A stretch of 64,000 nt of DNA from assembly GCF_905397275.1 (NCBI RefSeq), contig NZ_CAJPUY010000020.1:1-64000 (forward strand). The letters run 5' to 3'. Position numbers and translations under genes: made by a program. The notes under the pieces are model-generated. The model was not told the origin of the DNA. It saw nothing but the letters and a program-made list of their open reading frames with translations, and did not search any database. Source of the stretch: Cupriavidus yeoncheonensis (lineage in GTDB: Bacteria > Pseudomonadota > Gammaproteobacteria > Burkholderiales > Burkholderiaceae). Positions 43,326 to 51,657 of the stretch are shown in pieces. Position 1 is the stretch's first letter, and every line of letters starts with the position of its first letter.

Positions 43326-44685
43326 TGCGACTGAAGGCCCACGCGAGAATAAGGCGATCTTTGATATTTAGTTTGGCAGAGGGGCAGGGAATGTGTCCGT
43401 CGTTCCATTGCTTTGGACATGCCCCCCCGCAAACGGGAAGCATTGGGCAACTCGCGCAGTCAAATCGGCCTTTTGCAATGTCATCGAGAAATGCGCCGAG
43501 GCGGACCGCATGGGGCGATTCTTCGGGAATACGCACGGTTCCTCGAGAATAAAAATTAATCTCACCATACGCTGGCACCATGGGAGCTTCCGTGCAATTG
43601 AAAACGTTCCCGAACGGATCGATAAGTTCGGCATGGGGATTTACAGCCATACAAACTATTGGCTTTGGACCCGGCATCAATGGCGGGGAGAATCGACGAA
43701 AGTACGCGTGTGACAACCATTCCATTTCAAGGTGCGCATATTCTTCACGTGAGAGGCAAAGTGCATCTGCATCATTGCCCCATGAATGAATCGGAGCGAA
43801 ATACAGACTCATGCGATCCTGAGACTCAAGATCCGCTAACTGATCGATTAGTCGCGAAACGGAATCGGCGTTTCTCCGATCAACGTTGCATCTGATCGTT
43901 ACATTAACCGGTAGTTGACTCGATTTTACTATCCATTCGACATTTTCAAAGATTCGCGCGAATGTTGGCTTGCCTCCCTTGGTATGCCGCCTGGCGTCGT
44001 GACTGTCGGCGGGCCCATCGAGAGTGACTTCAATTTCGTCCACTCCAAGATCGCAAACCAATTCCGTTGCTATGTCCTTGGATAGTCTCAAACCATTCGT
44101 GACAACACGAGCCCGATATTTGCATTGTTGCAACGAAGAGGCGTTCTGAAGTAAAGGGGTAAGTCGTCTAATTGCATTCATCCCCAACAGTGGTTCCCCC
44201 CCAAACCAGCCGATTTCCAACGTAGTGTAGGACCCCTGTCGTAAGCGCCCTGCTATCCGCTCAACTACTGTGTCTTGATCGTTGTGCGATAAAGTATCTG
44301 GTCGATGTGATTGGCCACAGTAATCGCAACCGAGTTGGCAAAGGGCCGTTGGCTGCAGACATTCATACAGTGTTTGGCTTGATGCGATTGCAGCTCGATT
44401 CCTTTGCAGGATTATTTCGAGTTCGTTATCCTCGGGCGAAACAATAATTTTTGCTGCTAGAAGTACCTCGAGTATATTTTTGTCTAAAGTTTCTATATTC
44501 GTAGAGCTAATAGAATTCCAAACCGAAGGGGACACCAACAGCGCACGTAGAGAGCGTGTAGAGAAAATAATGATATGCGTTGTATTGGTATTTTTATCCA
44601 GTACCGGGTCGGTGGCAACTATGTAACGCGATAAAATGTACCTGGTTTCCTGGCCATTTGTCCGGTTAGTTATTTGTGGCAGCAT
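43300..44685 (-). CDS. Radical SAM/SPASM peptide maturase
   Basis: A 461-residue enzyme. The radical SAM cluster motif is C116-x3-C120-x2-C123 (ALCQLGCDYC), followed by GWFGGEPLL (S-adenosylmethionine site, residues 159-167) and VVTNGLRL. The C-terminal SPASM region carries auxiliary-cluster cysteines (CMAVNPHAELIDPFGNVFNC, then CASCPMLPVCGGACPKQW). SPASM maturases form carbon-sulphur, carbon-carbon or epimerised linkages in RiPP precursors. The candidate precursor gene lies 111 bases upstream on the same strand. The N-terminal 100 residues may include the precursor-recognition element. Confidence 0.93.
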   Translation of the reverse strand: MLPQITNRTNGQETRYILSRYIVATDPVLDKNTNTTHIIIFSTRSLRALLVSPSVWNSISSTNIETLDKNILEVLLAAKIIVSPEDNELEIILQRNRAAIASSQTLYECLQPTALCQLGCDYCGQSHRPDTLSHNDQDTVVERIAGRLRQGSYTTLEIGWFGGEPLLGMNAIRRLTPLLQNASSLQQCKYRARVVTNGLRLSKDIATELVCDLGVDEIEVTLDGPADSHDARRHTKGGKPTFARIFENVEWIVKSSQLPVNVTIRCNVDRRNADSVSRLIDQLADLESQDRMSLYFAPIHSWGNDADALCLSREEYAHLEMEWLSHAYFRRFSPPLMPGPKPIVCMAVNPHAELIDPFGNVFNCTEAPMVPAYGEINFYSRGTVRIPEESPHAVRLGAFLDDIAKGRFDCASCPMLPVCGGACPKQWNDGHIPCPSAKLNIKDRLILAWAFSRIDHDTHST

Positions 44686-44749
44686 TTCTTTAATCCGGAT
44701 AAATGGTGAGAAATATGAATTTAGTTATGTTTTTTTTAGAGTTATTATA

Positions 44750-44774
44750 ATCAGGGCCTGACGCAAGCCCTGAT
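44750..44774 (-). ncRNA. Stem-loop between precursor and maturase genes
   Basis: ATCAGGGC-N9-GCCCTGAT is a perfect 8-base stem in the transcript between the candidate precursor stop and the radical SAM start. No U run follows. In RiPP operons such hairpins often lower expression of the enzymes relative to the peptide by partial termination or RNA stabilisation; that is inference here. Confidence 0.6.
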
Positions 44775-44796
44775 GTTGTGGAAATTTTGAAGAAGA

Positions 44797-45012
44797 CTAT
44801 CCTTTTAGATTTTTCATCAAATCTTCCGGCGCATGCGCTGCTGCTCCACATCCACTGTTAAAGTCTACGAAAGCTGCAGCTTGGCGAGCTCCGACCCTCA
44901 ATTCCGCAAGTTGAGCCGGACTAGCCGTGTCCACCCTTGCGATTGCCTTTGCCAATTCTGCATGTGCAGCTACAAGAGCCGCTTTTACGTGTGCACGATC
45001 GTCGCCTGGCAT
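44797..45012 (-). CDS. Candidate RiPP precursor peptide, 71 aa
   Basis: A small acidic-to-neutral peptide gene at the head of the maturase operon. The first 48 residues form amphipathic helices suited to a leader (HVKAALVAAHAELAKAIARV, AQLAELRVGARQAAAF). The C-terminal part, from about residue 49, is VDFNSGCGAAAHAPEDLMKN plus LKG, with one Cys, one His, two Asn and two Asp, all possible modification sites. The ATG at 45012 has GGAGTG at suitable spacing; a longer in-frame start at 45033 exists. No homologue is recognised, so the call rests on size, position and composition. Confidence 0.62.
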   Translation of the reverse strand: MPGDDRAHVKAALVAAHAELAKAIARVDTASPAQLAELRVGARQAAAFVDFNSGCGAAAHAPEDLMKNLKG

Positions 45013-45029
45013 TTTTTCACTCCATAAAA

Positions 45030-45046
45030 TCACCCGACGCGGGTGA
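45030..45046 (-). promoter_or_regulatory. GC-rich hairpin before the precursor start
   Basis: TCACCC-GACGC-GGGTGA is a perfect 6-base inverted repeat 17 bases before the precursor start. On the minus strand it is followed by ATTTTATGGAG, so it could be an operator, a 5' UTR stem-loop or a weak attenuator. Confidence 0.45.
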
Positions 45047-45289
45047 ATTGCTTGTTGTGGAACTATTTGTAGGCGGGTTCGTTAAACATGTCTAGGGTCG
45101 CGTCGTAGATTATTTTTACTGGTTGCTGATCCGTCACAAAGTTCTCCGAATTGCTTCAATGTCGTGACAAGAATTGTCTAGATCAGAAGTAAATATTCTT
45201 ACAGAAGTTATAACCCGTTTGGGTTGTTGGATCGAGTGCGAAGGTAAAGAATCACCTCCCAACGGGTCTATTATTAGGTTTCCTTGCGG

Positions 45290-46005
45290 GAGCTGCGGCC
45301 CGGATCTTGGGGAGGAAGTGGTGTCGTCACGAAAGCCGTAGGCCATGCGCTTGATGACCTTGATCCGGGCGTGGATGCCCTCGAACAGATTGCCCAACGG
45401 CTAGCGGGTATGGGCGAGGATGCCTGCGAAATAGGCTTGAGCTTGCGGGAAAAATGGCATAGCGGTGCGATCCCGCTGCTCAGGGCTCGCTCGTACCAGC
45501 CTTGCCAGAACCGGTGGGCGTAGCGCGATGCCGGTAGCTCCACGGCGCCTTGATGTCATCCTAGAGCACTTAGACGGTTTCAGCGCCTGGTTGGCCGCCA
45601 CGATTACTTCAAGCGCATCTGGTCGGCCTCTCGGGTGATGTTCTCCCGATTCCGCAGCAGCAACCAGTGTGAGGACTTTACGACCTTGCGCGCAGCGCGA
45701 TCGCCGCGCAGCCGGCTGGCTTCGACCAGCCGCACCCGGTAGATGACTTCCCGGCCGCACTTGGCCACTACGTGGAATAGGTCATAGCCTTCGTCGAAGG
45801 CGGCGGCAACTTTCCTGGCGCCTCTGCGTTTGTACGCCCTTACCCTGGGGGATTCGTCCAGATCGCGGACTAGTTCGCGGATTGGGCCGTTCGAGGGATC
45901 GTAGCGGAGGCCTTCAGTGACTTCATTGGGCGGGGCTGTGCAGCCTTTGAGAGACGTGCCATCGCCATCAATGCTGACGAAAAGTAGAGCTGGGCGGGTC
46001 CGCAA
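45290..46005 (-). pseudogene. Decayed ISL3-family transposase
   Basis: Transposase fragments lie in several frames: AFDEGYDLFHVVAKCGREVI with SSHWLLLRNRENIT at the N-terminal side (45604-46005), then HRFWQGWYERAL and PLCHFSRKLKP, then FEGIHARIKVIKRMAYGFRDD (about 45323-45397). These are in the order of an ISL3 DDE transposase but interrupted by frameshifts, and the N-terminal third is missing. No clear terminal repeats were found. It lies between the precursor gene and the borosin-type methyltransferase and is GC-richer than both. Confidence 0.82.
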
Positions 46006-46167
46006 CGCTCACCGTGTTCACACCATATCTGTCGCGGTTGCTTGAAGTTCTGGTCACCACGAACTAATAATATTGCGAAGCGTTGTTAATAATTCTGTAT
46101 CTTGCAGCCGAAATGTGAAATAGGTTTGTTCAAACGAATCGACAATTCTAATTTGGAGGTCGGTGAC

Positions 46168-47343
46168 ATGAATGAAAGACTAGCCAACGAGCTTCTGAAG
46201 CTTCTTGATCCTGAGCGGCTCGCCGCATTCGAAAGTAATCCTGTCGCTTATATGAATGATCTAGAGTTGTCTGCGGCAGATAAAAAGGCTATTCTTACTC
46301 GAAAAAGAGCGGTCATAAAATATCAAGCACATTTTGGCGGACTTACGAATCAGCAAATAGACGAAATTTCTATCGAGTCTCCTGATGTTGAGCATGCGCA
46401 TGTAGAGATTGGTCCAGAGCATGAATATGGCGCGACCGATGAAGAGGGGCCTGGCGGACTTTTCATGACGACGTCAGGGATGCGAGAATTTGGTCCCTCA
46501 ACAAATCATATAGGTAGTGACGGCCTCATAGCAGGAAATATAGATTGTTCTGATAAAAAGGCGAACTCATTGGTCATTGTCGGGACCGGAATCAAAGCTT
46601 CACATCTAACGGATGAGGCGTCGCGTTATCTTCGAATGGCAGATGTCGTTCTTTATTGCGTGGCGGACCCGGCTACCGAGGTCGCAATCCGCAGACTCAA
46701 TGATAATGTTGATAATCTCTATCGATTTTATGGTGACGGAAAACTTCGCGGTATCACGTACAATGAGATGGCGGAAACAATAATGGAGGAACTGCGCGCC
46801 GGAAAAAGAGTCGGCGCCGCGTTCTATGGCCATGCTGGATTTCTCGTGAAGCCTGCACATCTCGCTATCAGGCAGGCCCGAAGAGAAGGGTACGAGGCTT
46901 GGATGTGTCCGGGGCCATCGTGTGTAGATTGTCTCATCGCAGACCTTGGTATTGATCTTTCTTGGGATGGCTGCCAAATCTATGAGGCCACTCATTTTAT
47001 GGTTAGAAATAAATGCCCAGATACAACCGCTGGGTTAATTTTGCTTCAGATTGGGTGCGTTGGAGATTCCTCTTTTAGCTTTAAAGGATTCGATGGGCGA
47101 CATTATCCGCGTCTACTGAATCGACTCATTGAGTTCTATCCGGCTGAACATTACGTGGTGCTTTATGAGGCCTCTCAATTTTCTATATGTGCACCGCGGG
47201 TGGATGTTGTTAAATTGAGTGATCTTCATTCTGTGAAAATCAACGGGATTACAACCATGTATGTTCCGCCAATCAATGTAGCACCTTTAAACGAAGAGCT
47301 TCTTAATATTTTTGTGGCCTCCCAGAACGCGAATGACGGTTGA
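46168..47343 (+). CDS. Borosin-type alpha-N-methyltransferase with an N-terminal binding domain
   Basis: A 391-residue protein. Residues about 134-391 are a tetrapyrrole-methylase-fold domain close to OphMA: SLVIVGTGI, VVLYCVADPATE, GKLRGITYNEM, GAAFYGHAGFLVKPAHLAI, PGPSCVDCLIADLGIDLSWD. By hand alignment Arg194, Tyr198 and Tyr220 match the catalytic Arg72, Tyr76 and Tyr98 of OphMA. Residues about 10-53 (LLKLLDPERLAAFESNPVAY then LSAADKKAI) resemble the helical borosin-binding domain found at the C-terminus of OphMA or in separate split-borosin precursors. Between them, residues 55-133 form a Gly/Asp/Glu-rich segment that could be linker or substrate. TTGGAGGT precedes the ATG at 46168. Confidence 0.85.
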   Translation: MNERLANELLKLLDPERLAAFESNPVAYMNDLELSAADKKAILTRKRAVIKYQAHFGGLTNQQIDEISIESPDVEHAHVEIGPEHEYGATDEEGPGGLFMTTSGMREFGPSTNHIGSDGLIAGNIDCSDKKANSLVIVGTGIKASHLTDEASRYLRMADVVLYCVADPATEVAIRRLNDNVDNLYRFYGDGKLRGITYNEMAETIMEELRAGKRVGAAFYGHAGFLVKPAHLAIRQARREGYEAWMCPGPSCVDCLIADLGIDLSWDGCQIYEATHFMVRNKCPDTTAGLILLQIGCVGDSSFSFKGFDGRHYPRLLNRLIEFYPAEHYVVLYEASQFSICAPRVDVVKLSDLHSVKINGITTMYVPPINVAPLNEELLNIFVASQNANDG

Positions 47344-47862
47344 CTGATTTATTGCGGTCATTGGTCTTTGGAAAGGGGGTGGCCGTTTTTCGGTGCCAGC
47401 TCGGTCACCGAGAATGCGCGGGCGACTGACTCAATGTGGCCGAACCCGGCCAACGGGGGGGAGGGCGGCGATCACGCTCCGCGCAGCCCTTTGTACAGCG
47501 GGCCTCCTCAGTGTGACTGAGAAACCAGAGGTCTATGACCAAGTCGGGATGGACGCGACTCGACGGCGTCCAGTTTGAATCCGCTGCGCAGGCATTGTGA
47601 TAAGAAAACTTATCACAATACCTGGCGTGAGGAAGGTGAAAAAAGGTTGGACCTGGATTCCTCAGGCGGAGGAAGGAGCAAGACCGCAAGGGCAGCTTGC
47701 GGCGGCATCGCTCGCAGAGGCGGGTGGTTCGGCAGGACAAAGGGCCCGCACTGACCGGCTAGCGAAACAATTAGTGATAAGACCCGGACATGTTGCCGTC
47801 TTTCCCACGGAAGCTCGTGGTCGTTGCACCAACGGTCGGCGTAACTGCGCTAAGTCCCGGCT
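47344..47862. other. Non-coding right part of the island
   Basis: About 520 bases with no supported gene. It includes a long perfect palindrome at 47594-47619 and a partial second copy near 47771. Composition changes from AT-rich to GC-rich here, so this is a likely island boundary. Confidence 0.4.
47594..47619. repeat. Perfect 11-4-11 palindrome
   Basis: ATTGTGATAAG-AAAA-CTTATCACAAT is perfectly symmetric. A related single arm (ATTAGTGATAAG) occurs at about 47770-47781. No U/T run adjoins it, so it is not an obvious terminator; an operator or a site-specific recombination site at the island edge are possibilities. Confidence 0.75.
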
Positions 47863-48426
47863 CTAATTTGCGGAGAACACAACCCGAACACCGCGCGGGC
47901 CGAGCGCTTGGGCCAGGCCGACGGGGTTGTCTACGCGACCGAGGGGCGTATATGAATACGTCGAGTTGAATGTCAAATAGAAAACGACTACGGTGTCCGA
48001 GCCGTACAGCAGGAGGTCGCCGTTGCGTATCGTTCCCGGGCGGCTCACCTTGGTGGGTAGCGTGTTGGGCAATTGGGCGTACTTCTCGTTGCCGTTGAGC
48101 TCGGTCATGTCGAGCGTTAGCGGCAAGAGTGCAGCGAACGCACGGGCGGCAGCGTTGTCCGCCAAGGTGATGGCGAAGCGATGTTCACCCACGGTCATCC
48201 ACACGCGTGATTCCTCCGGTTTTCTCGCTGCTGCGGCGGTATGGGAGGCAGCGGCGGTAGTACTTGACGTCGAAGGCTGGCCAACTTCGCACGTACCAAA
48301 CATCAATAAGCTTAGCAGCAAGCCCAGCCCGCTCAGCGCCCCTGGACCTCGGATCCCGCGACGTTGAGGTCTGATGGCGATAGGCCGCTGGCCGCCGGTG
48401 CGGGCGCTAGCGCGGATCACGGTCAT
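47863..48426 (-). CDS. Cyclophilin-like fold protein
   Basis: A 187-residue protein with an N-terminal hydrophobic leader (SGLGLLLSLLMFGTCEVG, possibly a lipoprotein signal) and a C-terminal cyclophilin-like domain: FAITLADNAAARAFAALLPL, GNEKYAQLPNTLP, NGDLLLYGSDTVVVFY and SYTPLGRVDN. These small beta-barrel proteins resemble peptidyl-prolyl isomerases but have no known activity. It lies 22 bases after the MFS gene stop, so it is probably co-transcribed with it. Confidence 0.85.
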   Translation of the reverse strand: MTVIRASARTGGQRPIAIRPQRRGIRGPGALSGLGLLLSLLMFGTCEVGQPSTSSTTAAASHTAAAARKPEESRVWMTVGEHRFAITLADNAAARAFAALLPLTLDMTELNGNEKYAQLPNTLPTKVSRPGTIRNGDLLLYGSDTVVVFYLTFNSTYSYTPLGRVDNPVGLAQALGPRGVRVVFSAN

Positions 48427-48448
48427 GGCGCTCTCCTTGCGCTGCCGC

Positions 48449-49678
48449 TTAGGCCGCCTTTGGCGCTTGCGAACGTGAGGTCAGGAAGGTCAAAGCGGCC
48501 GCGGACACTAGTACGCCCGCGCTCGCCGCGAAGGTGCTTTGGTAGCCGCTGTGGTCGTACAGTACGCCGCCGACAGTCGAGCCCAAGGCAATGGACAGTT
48601 GGATGACCGCTACCATGAGCCCGCCGCCGGCCTCCGCGTTCTTCGGCATCGCTTGGGCGATCCAGCTCCACCAGCCTACCGGGGCCGCGGTGGCCACCAG
48701 TCCCCATATGCTAAGCAACGCAGCAACGGGGATGATCCAGGTTCCGAAGGGAAGCAGCATGAGGGCGATCACGGCCATCAGAATTGGAATGGCAATCAGC
48801 GTTCCATACAGGCCTCTCCTCAAAAACGTGCCAATCAGAGCGGTGCCAATGAAGCCGGCCACGCCAATGAGGAGCAGGACGAGGGACAGCGTGGAAATGT
48901 CGGCGCGCGTTACCGTTTCGAGGAACGGACGCAGGTATGTGAACAGGGCGAACTGGCCCATGAAAAAGGCACCGCATGCGGTCATGCCGAGGGCGACGGA
49001 CCGGCTTTTGAACAGCTTGAAGACATTGCCGGACTCCGGCGAACGGTCATGAGTCGTCATCGCCGGCAAGCTGGCCCACTGCCAGGCCAGAGCGATCGCG
49101 GCCACCGGCACCAGACATAAGAAGGCGCCACGCCAACCAATGACCGCGCCGAGATAGCTGCCCAGCGGCGCGGCGATTACCGTCGCCAGCGCATTGCCCC
49201 CATTGAAGATTGCCAGCGCGCGCGGTACCTGAGCCGGCGGGACTAACCGCATGGCCGTTGCCGCCGACATGGACCAGAAACCTCCGATGACCACTCCGAT
49301 GAGTGCACGACCCATCATGTACATCAGGTAGCTCGAAGCCAGCGCGACTACTGCGCCGGACAGAGCCATCAACGCCGTCAGCGCTAGCAATAGCGTCTTG
49401 CGGTTCATGTTGCCGGCAATCCATGCCATCGACAGGCTGGTCAATACGGCGAATGCGCCGGAGATCGCGATGCCTTGCCCGGCCGTCCCTTCGGTGACAT
49501 GAAGGTCGGCCGCCATCGGCGTCAGCAGGCTCACGGGCATGAATTCGGAAGCGATCAATGCGAAGACGCACAGCGACATTGCAAAGACGCCGCTCCAGTA
49601 TGCGGGCTGGGCCTCGGCCTCATGTTGAGAGGGGGCGGCGTGCGAGCTCATATTCAACGTTACTAACTTTTTCATTCC
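48449..49678 (-). CDS. nepI: MFS exporter, NepI-like
   Basis: About 409 residues with 12 helices. It resembles E. coli NepI, a purine ribonucleoside efflux pump: EFMPVSLLTPMAADL, GGFWSMSAATAMRLVPP, VIAAPLGSYLGAVIGWR, GQFALFTYLRPFLE and PVGWWSWIAQAMP. The substrate may differ. The start could be ATG 49678 or 49651. A LysR gene is divergent, and a cyclophilin-like gene follows, an arrangement typical of regulator-exporter pairs. Confidence 0.9.
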   Translation of the reverse strand, partial: GMKKLVTLNMSSHAAPSQHEAEAQPAYWSGVFAMSLCVFALIASEFMPVSLLTPMAADLHVTEGTAGQGIAISGAFAVLTSLSMAWIAGNMNRKTLLLALTALMALSGAVVALASSYLMYMMGRALIGVVIGGFWSMSAATAMRLVPPAQVPRALAIFNGGNALATVIAAPLGSYLGAVIGWRGAFLCLVPVAAIALAWQWASLPAMTTHDRSPESGNVFKLFKSRSVALGMTACGAFFMGQFALFTYLRPFLETVTRADISTLSLVLLLIGVAGFIGTALIGTFLRRGLYGTLIAIPILMAVIALMLLPFGTWIIPVAALLSIWGLVATAAPVGWWSWIAQAMPKNAEAGGGLMVAVIQLSIALGSTVGGVLYDHSGYQSTFAASAGVLVSAAALTFLTSRSQAPKAA

Positions 49679-49772
49679 CTGATGTTCGCGCACGGATGCC
49701 ATCGTGACTAGCTAATGAATGCTTAAAGGGGATATAAGATGTGCTAATCAACGCCCCATGGGAAACTGCGTC

Positions 49773-50687
49773 ATGGTCAGACGTAACCTCAATGATCTCC
49801 TGTCGTTTGTGACGGTCGCCCGCGAAGGGAGCTTCACGCGCGCCGCTTCGTTGCTGGGTGTGACTCAATCGGCACTCAGTCAGGCCATCAGCGGACTGGA
49901 GGCGAGGCTTGATATCCGGCTGCTGACGCGCACCACGCGTAGTGTCTCGCCAACAGCCGCTGGCGAGCGCCTGCTGAAAGCCATCGGCCATCGCTTCGAC
50001 GAAATCGAAGCGGAACTGGATGCCTTGACGGAGATGCGGGACAAGCCAGCCGGCACGGTGCGCATTACCTGCGGCGAGCATGTCCTTCGGACAACGCTGC
50101 TACCCAAACTCACGCCAGTGTTGCGCGAGTATCCCGACATCCATGTTGAGTTCGATATCAACTATGGCTTCAGGGACATCGTCGCCGACCGCTTTGATGC
50201 GGGTGTGCGCATGGGCGGCACCATCGACAAGGACATGATCGCCGTCCCGATCGGGCCGCAGTTGCGTATGGCGGTCGCAGCCTCGCCCGCGTACTTCGAG
50301 GCTCATCCGATCCCCAGGACCCCCCACGACCTGCTTAAACACAATTGCATCAACCAGCGCATGCAATCCGCGGGGGGACTCTACGTCTGGGACTTTGAGC
50401 GGCGTGGCCAGCCGTTGAACGTGCGGGTGGAAGGGCAACTCATCTTCAACACGTCTCCGAGCATGGTGGACTCGGCATTGGCGGGTCTGGGTATTGCGTT
50501 TCTTCCCGAAGAGGAGTTTGCTCCGCATCTTCAGGAGGGGCGCCTGGTTCGGGTCCTGGAAGACTGGTGCCCGCTGTTCCCAGGTTATTACCTCTATTAC
50601 CCAAGCCGCCGACAGCCTTCGCCGGCGTTTTCGCTGGTTGTCGATGCTTTGCGTGTGGCGAGTCCGACGGGCTCAAGAAGGCGATAG
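49773..50687 (+). CDS. LysR-type transcriptional regulator
   Basis: About 304 residues. The helix-turn-helix region is VAREGSFTRAASLLGVTQSALSQAI. The effector domain has VRITCGEHVLRTTLLPKL and ends with a basic tail. Divergent from the NepI-like exporter, which it probably controls. ATG 49773 gives the usual N-terminal length for the family; ATG 49758 is also possible. Confidence 0.92.
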   Translation: MVRRNLNDLLSFVTVAREGSFTRAASLLGVTQSALSQAISGLEARLDIRLLTRTTRSVSPTAAGERLLKAIGHRFDEIEAELDALTEMRDKPAGTVRITCGEHVLRTTLLPKLTPVLREYPDIHVEFDINYGFRDIVADRFDAGVRMGGTIDKDMIAVPIGPQLRMAVAASPAYFEAHPIPRTPHDLLKHNCINQRMQSAGGLYVWDFERRGQPLNVRVEGQLIFNTSPSMVDSALAGLGIAFLPEEEFAPHLQEGRLVRVLEDWCPLFPGYYLYYPSRRQPSPAFSLVVDALRVASPTGSRRR

Positions 50688-50768
50688 CTATCGCGGCTTT
50701 CTGGGTTCTCTAGCATCGCGCCGTTCAGATCTGTGCCCAGGCTCGGAGTCAAAGCCGGTGCTCTACCT

Positions 50769-51626
50769 TCAATCCGCGCGCGCCGCGCGCAGTTCGCTCT
50801 TGCGGATCAGTTGCAGGAGCGTCTCGGCCGGCTTGGTCAGGCGCCGCGCCGCCAACGTAATGAACTCGATCTCCGGTAGCGTAGGCAAAGCATCGAGATT
50901 AACGGGAGGCACCAGGCCGCCGCCCGTCAAATTCTTCGCCCGTACCGTAATGCCGAGCCCTCCGCGGGCCGCGGCGATGCAGCCGGAATGACTGCTGCTG
51001 GTGCAGACCATATGCCAACGCCAGCCGGCTGTGGCCAGAGCGTCCAGCACCACCGAGCGAGTCACGCTCGGCTCGTTAACCAAAATCAGGGGCAGCGGCT
51101 GTGCTACATCCACCACGGTACCGGCCCGCGCCTGCCATTCGAGTTGACCCCGGAACAGCGGCACGCCGCGGCGCTCGCCTTCGCGGCGCTTGCCGACGAT
51201 CAGGTCCAGCGTGCCGGCCTCGATCCCCTCGTAAAGCTTGCTGGTCATGGCGATCGTGATCTCGAGTTCGACGTCAGGGTGCGTAGCCCGGAACGCTGCC
51301 AGCAAATTGGGGAGAGGGCCCTGGGCAAGGTCTTCGGATGTTCCTAGCCGAACGTGGCCCTGTAACCGGGGCGTGCTGAACTGCGACTCGGCGCGCGCCA
51401 GCGATTCGAGAATCAGTCGAGCATGAACCAGCAGCGCTTCGCCGTCCGGCGTCAGCGACACGGAATGGGTGTCGCGCACGAACAGCCGCCGGTTCACGCT
51501 CTGTTCCAGTCGGCGGATGTGATCGCTGACTGACGATTGAGAAAGGCCGAGTTGGCGCCCGGCGTCCGTGAAGCTACGAGCCGTCGCCGCAGTAGCAAAT
51601 GTTTGAATCCAAACTGGATTTAGCAT
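50769..51626 (-). CDS. LysR-type transcriptional regulator
   Basis: A 285-residue LysR protein with the winged helix at residues 1-60 (FATAATARSFTDAGRQLGLS, then VSDHIRRLEQ). It is divergent from the Bug receptor/GMC/aldehyde dehydrogenase operon, with a TGTCATC/GATGACA dyad just upstream of its start, so it likely regulates itself and that operon. Confidence 0.92.
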   Translation of the reverse strand: MLNPVWIQTFATAATARSFTDAGRQLGLSQSSVSDHIRRLEQSVNRRLFVRDTHSVSLTPDGEALLVHARLILESLARAESQFSTPRLQGHVRLGTSEDLAQGPLPNLLAAFRATHPDVELEITIAMTSKLYEGIEAGTLDLIVGKRREGERRGVPLFRGQLEWQARAGTVVDVAQPLPLILVNEPSVTRSVVLDALATAGWRWHMVCTSSSHSGCIAAARGGLGITVRAKNLTGGGLVPPVNLDALPTLPEIEFITLAARRLTKPAETLLQLIRKSELRAARAD

Positions 51627-51634
51627 CGGGACAT

Positions 51635-51657
51635 TGTCATCCGGCTATCCGATGACA
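51635..51657. promoter_or_regulatory. LysR operator candidate
   Basis: TGTCATC-N9-GATGACA, equal to TGTCAT-N11-ATGACA, is a perfect inverted repeat of LysR-box type. It begins 9 bases before the LysR start at 51626, a position suited to autorepression. Confidence 0.65.

Noticed and set aside
44833-45027. Cys-rich plus-strand ORF opposite the candidate precursor
   Set aside because: No ribosome binding site and opposite orientation to the maturase genes; cysteines arise from antisense Gly/Ala codons.
47393-47866. Short ORFs at the right island edge
   Set aside because: No motifs, poor starts and overlap with the palindrome; treated as non-coding.
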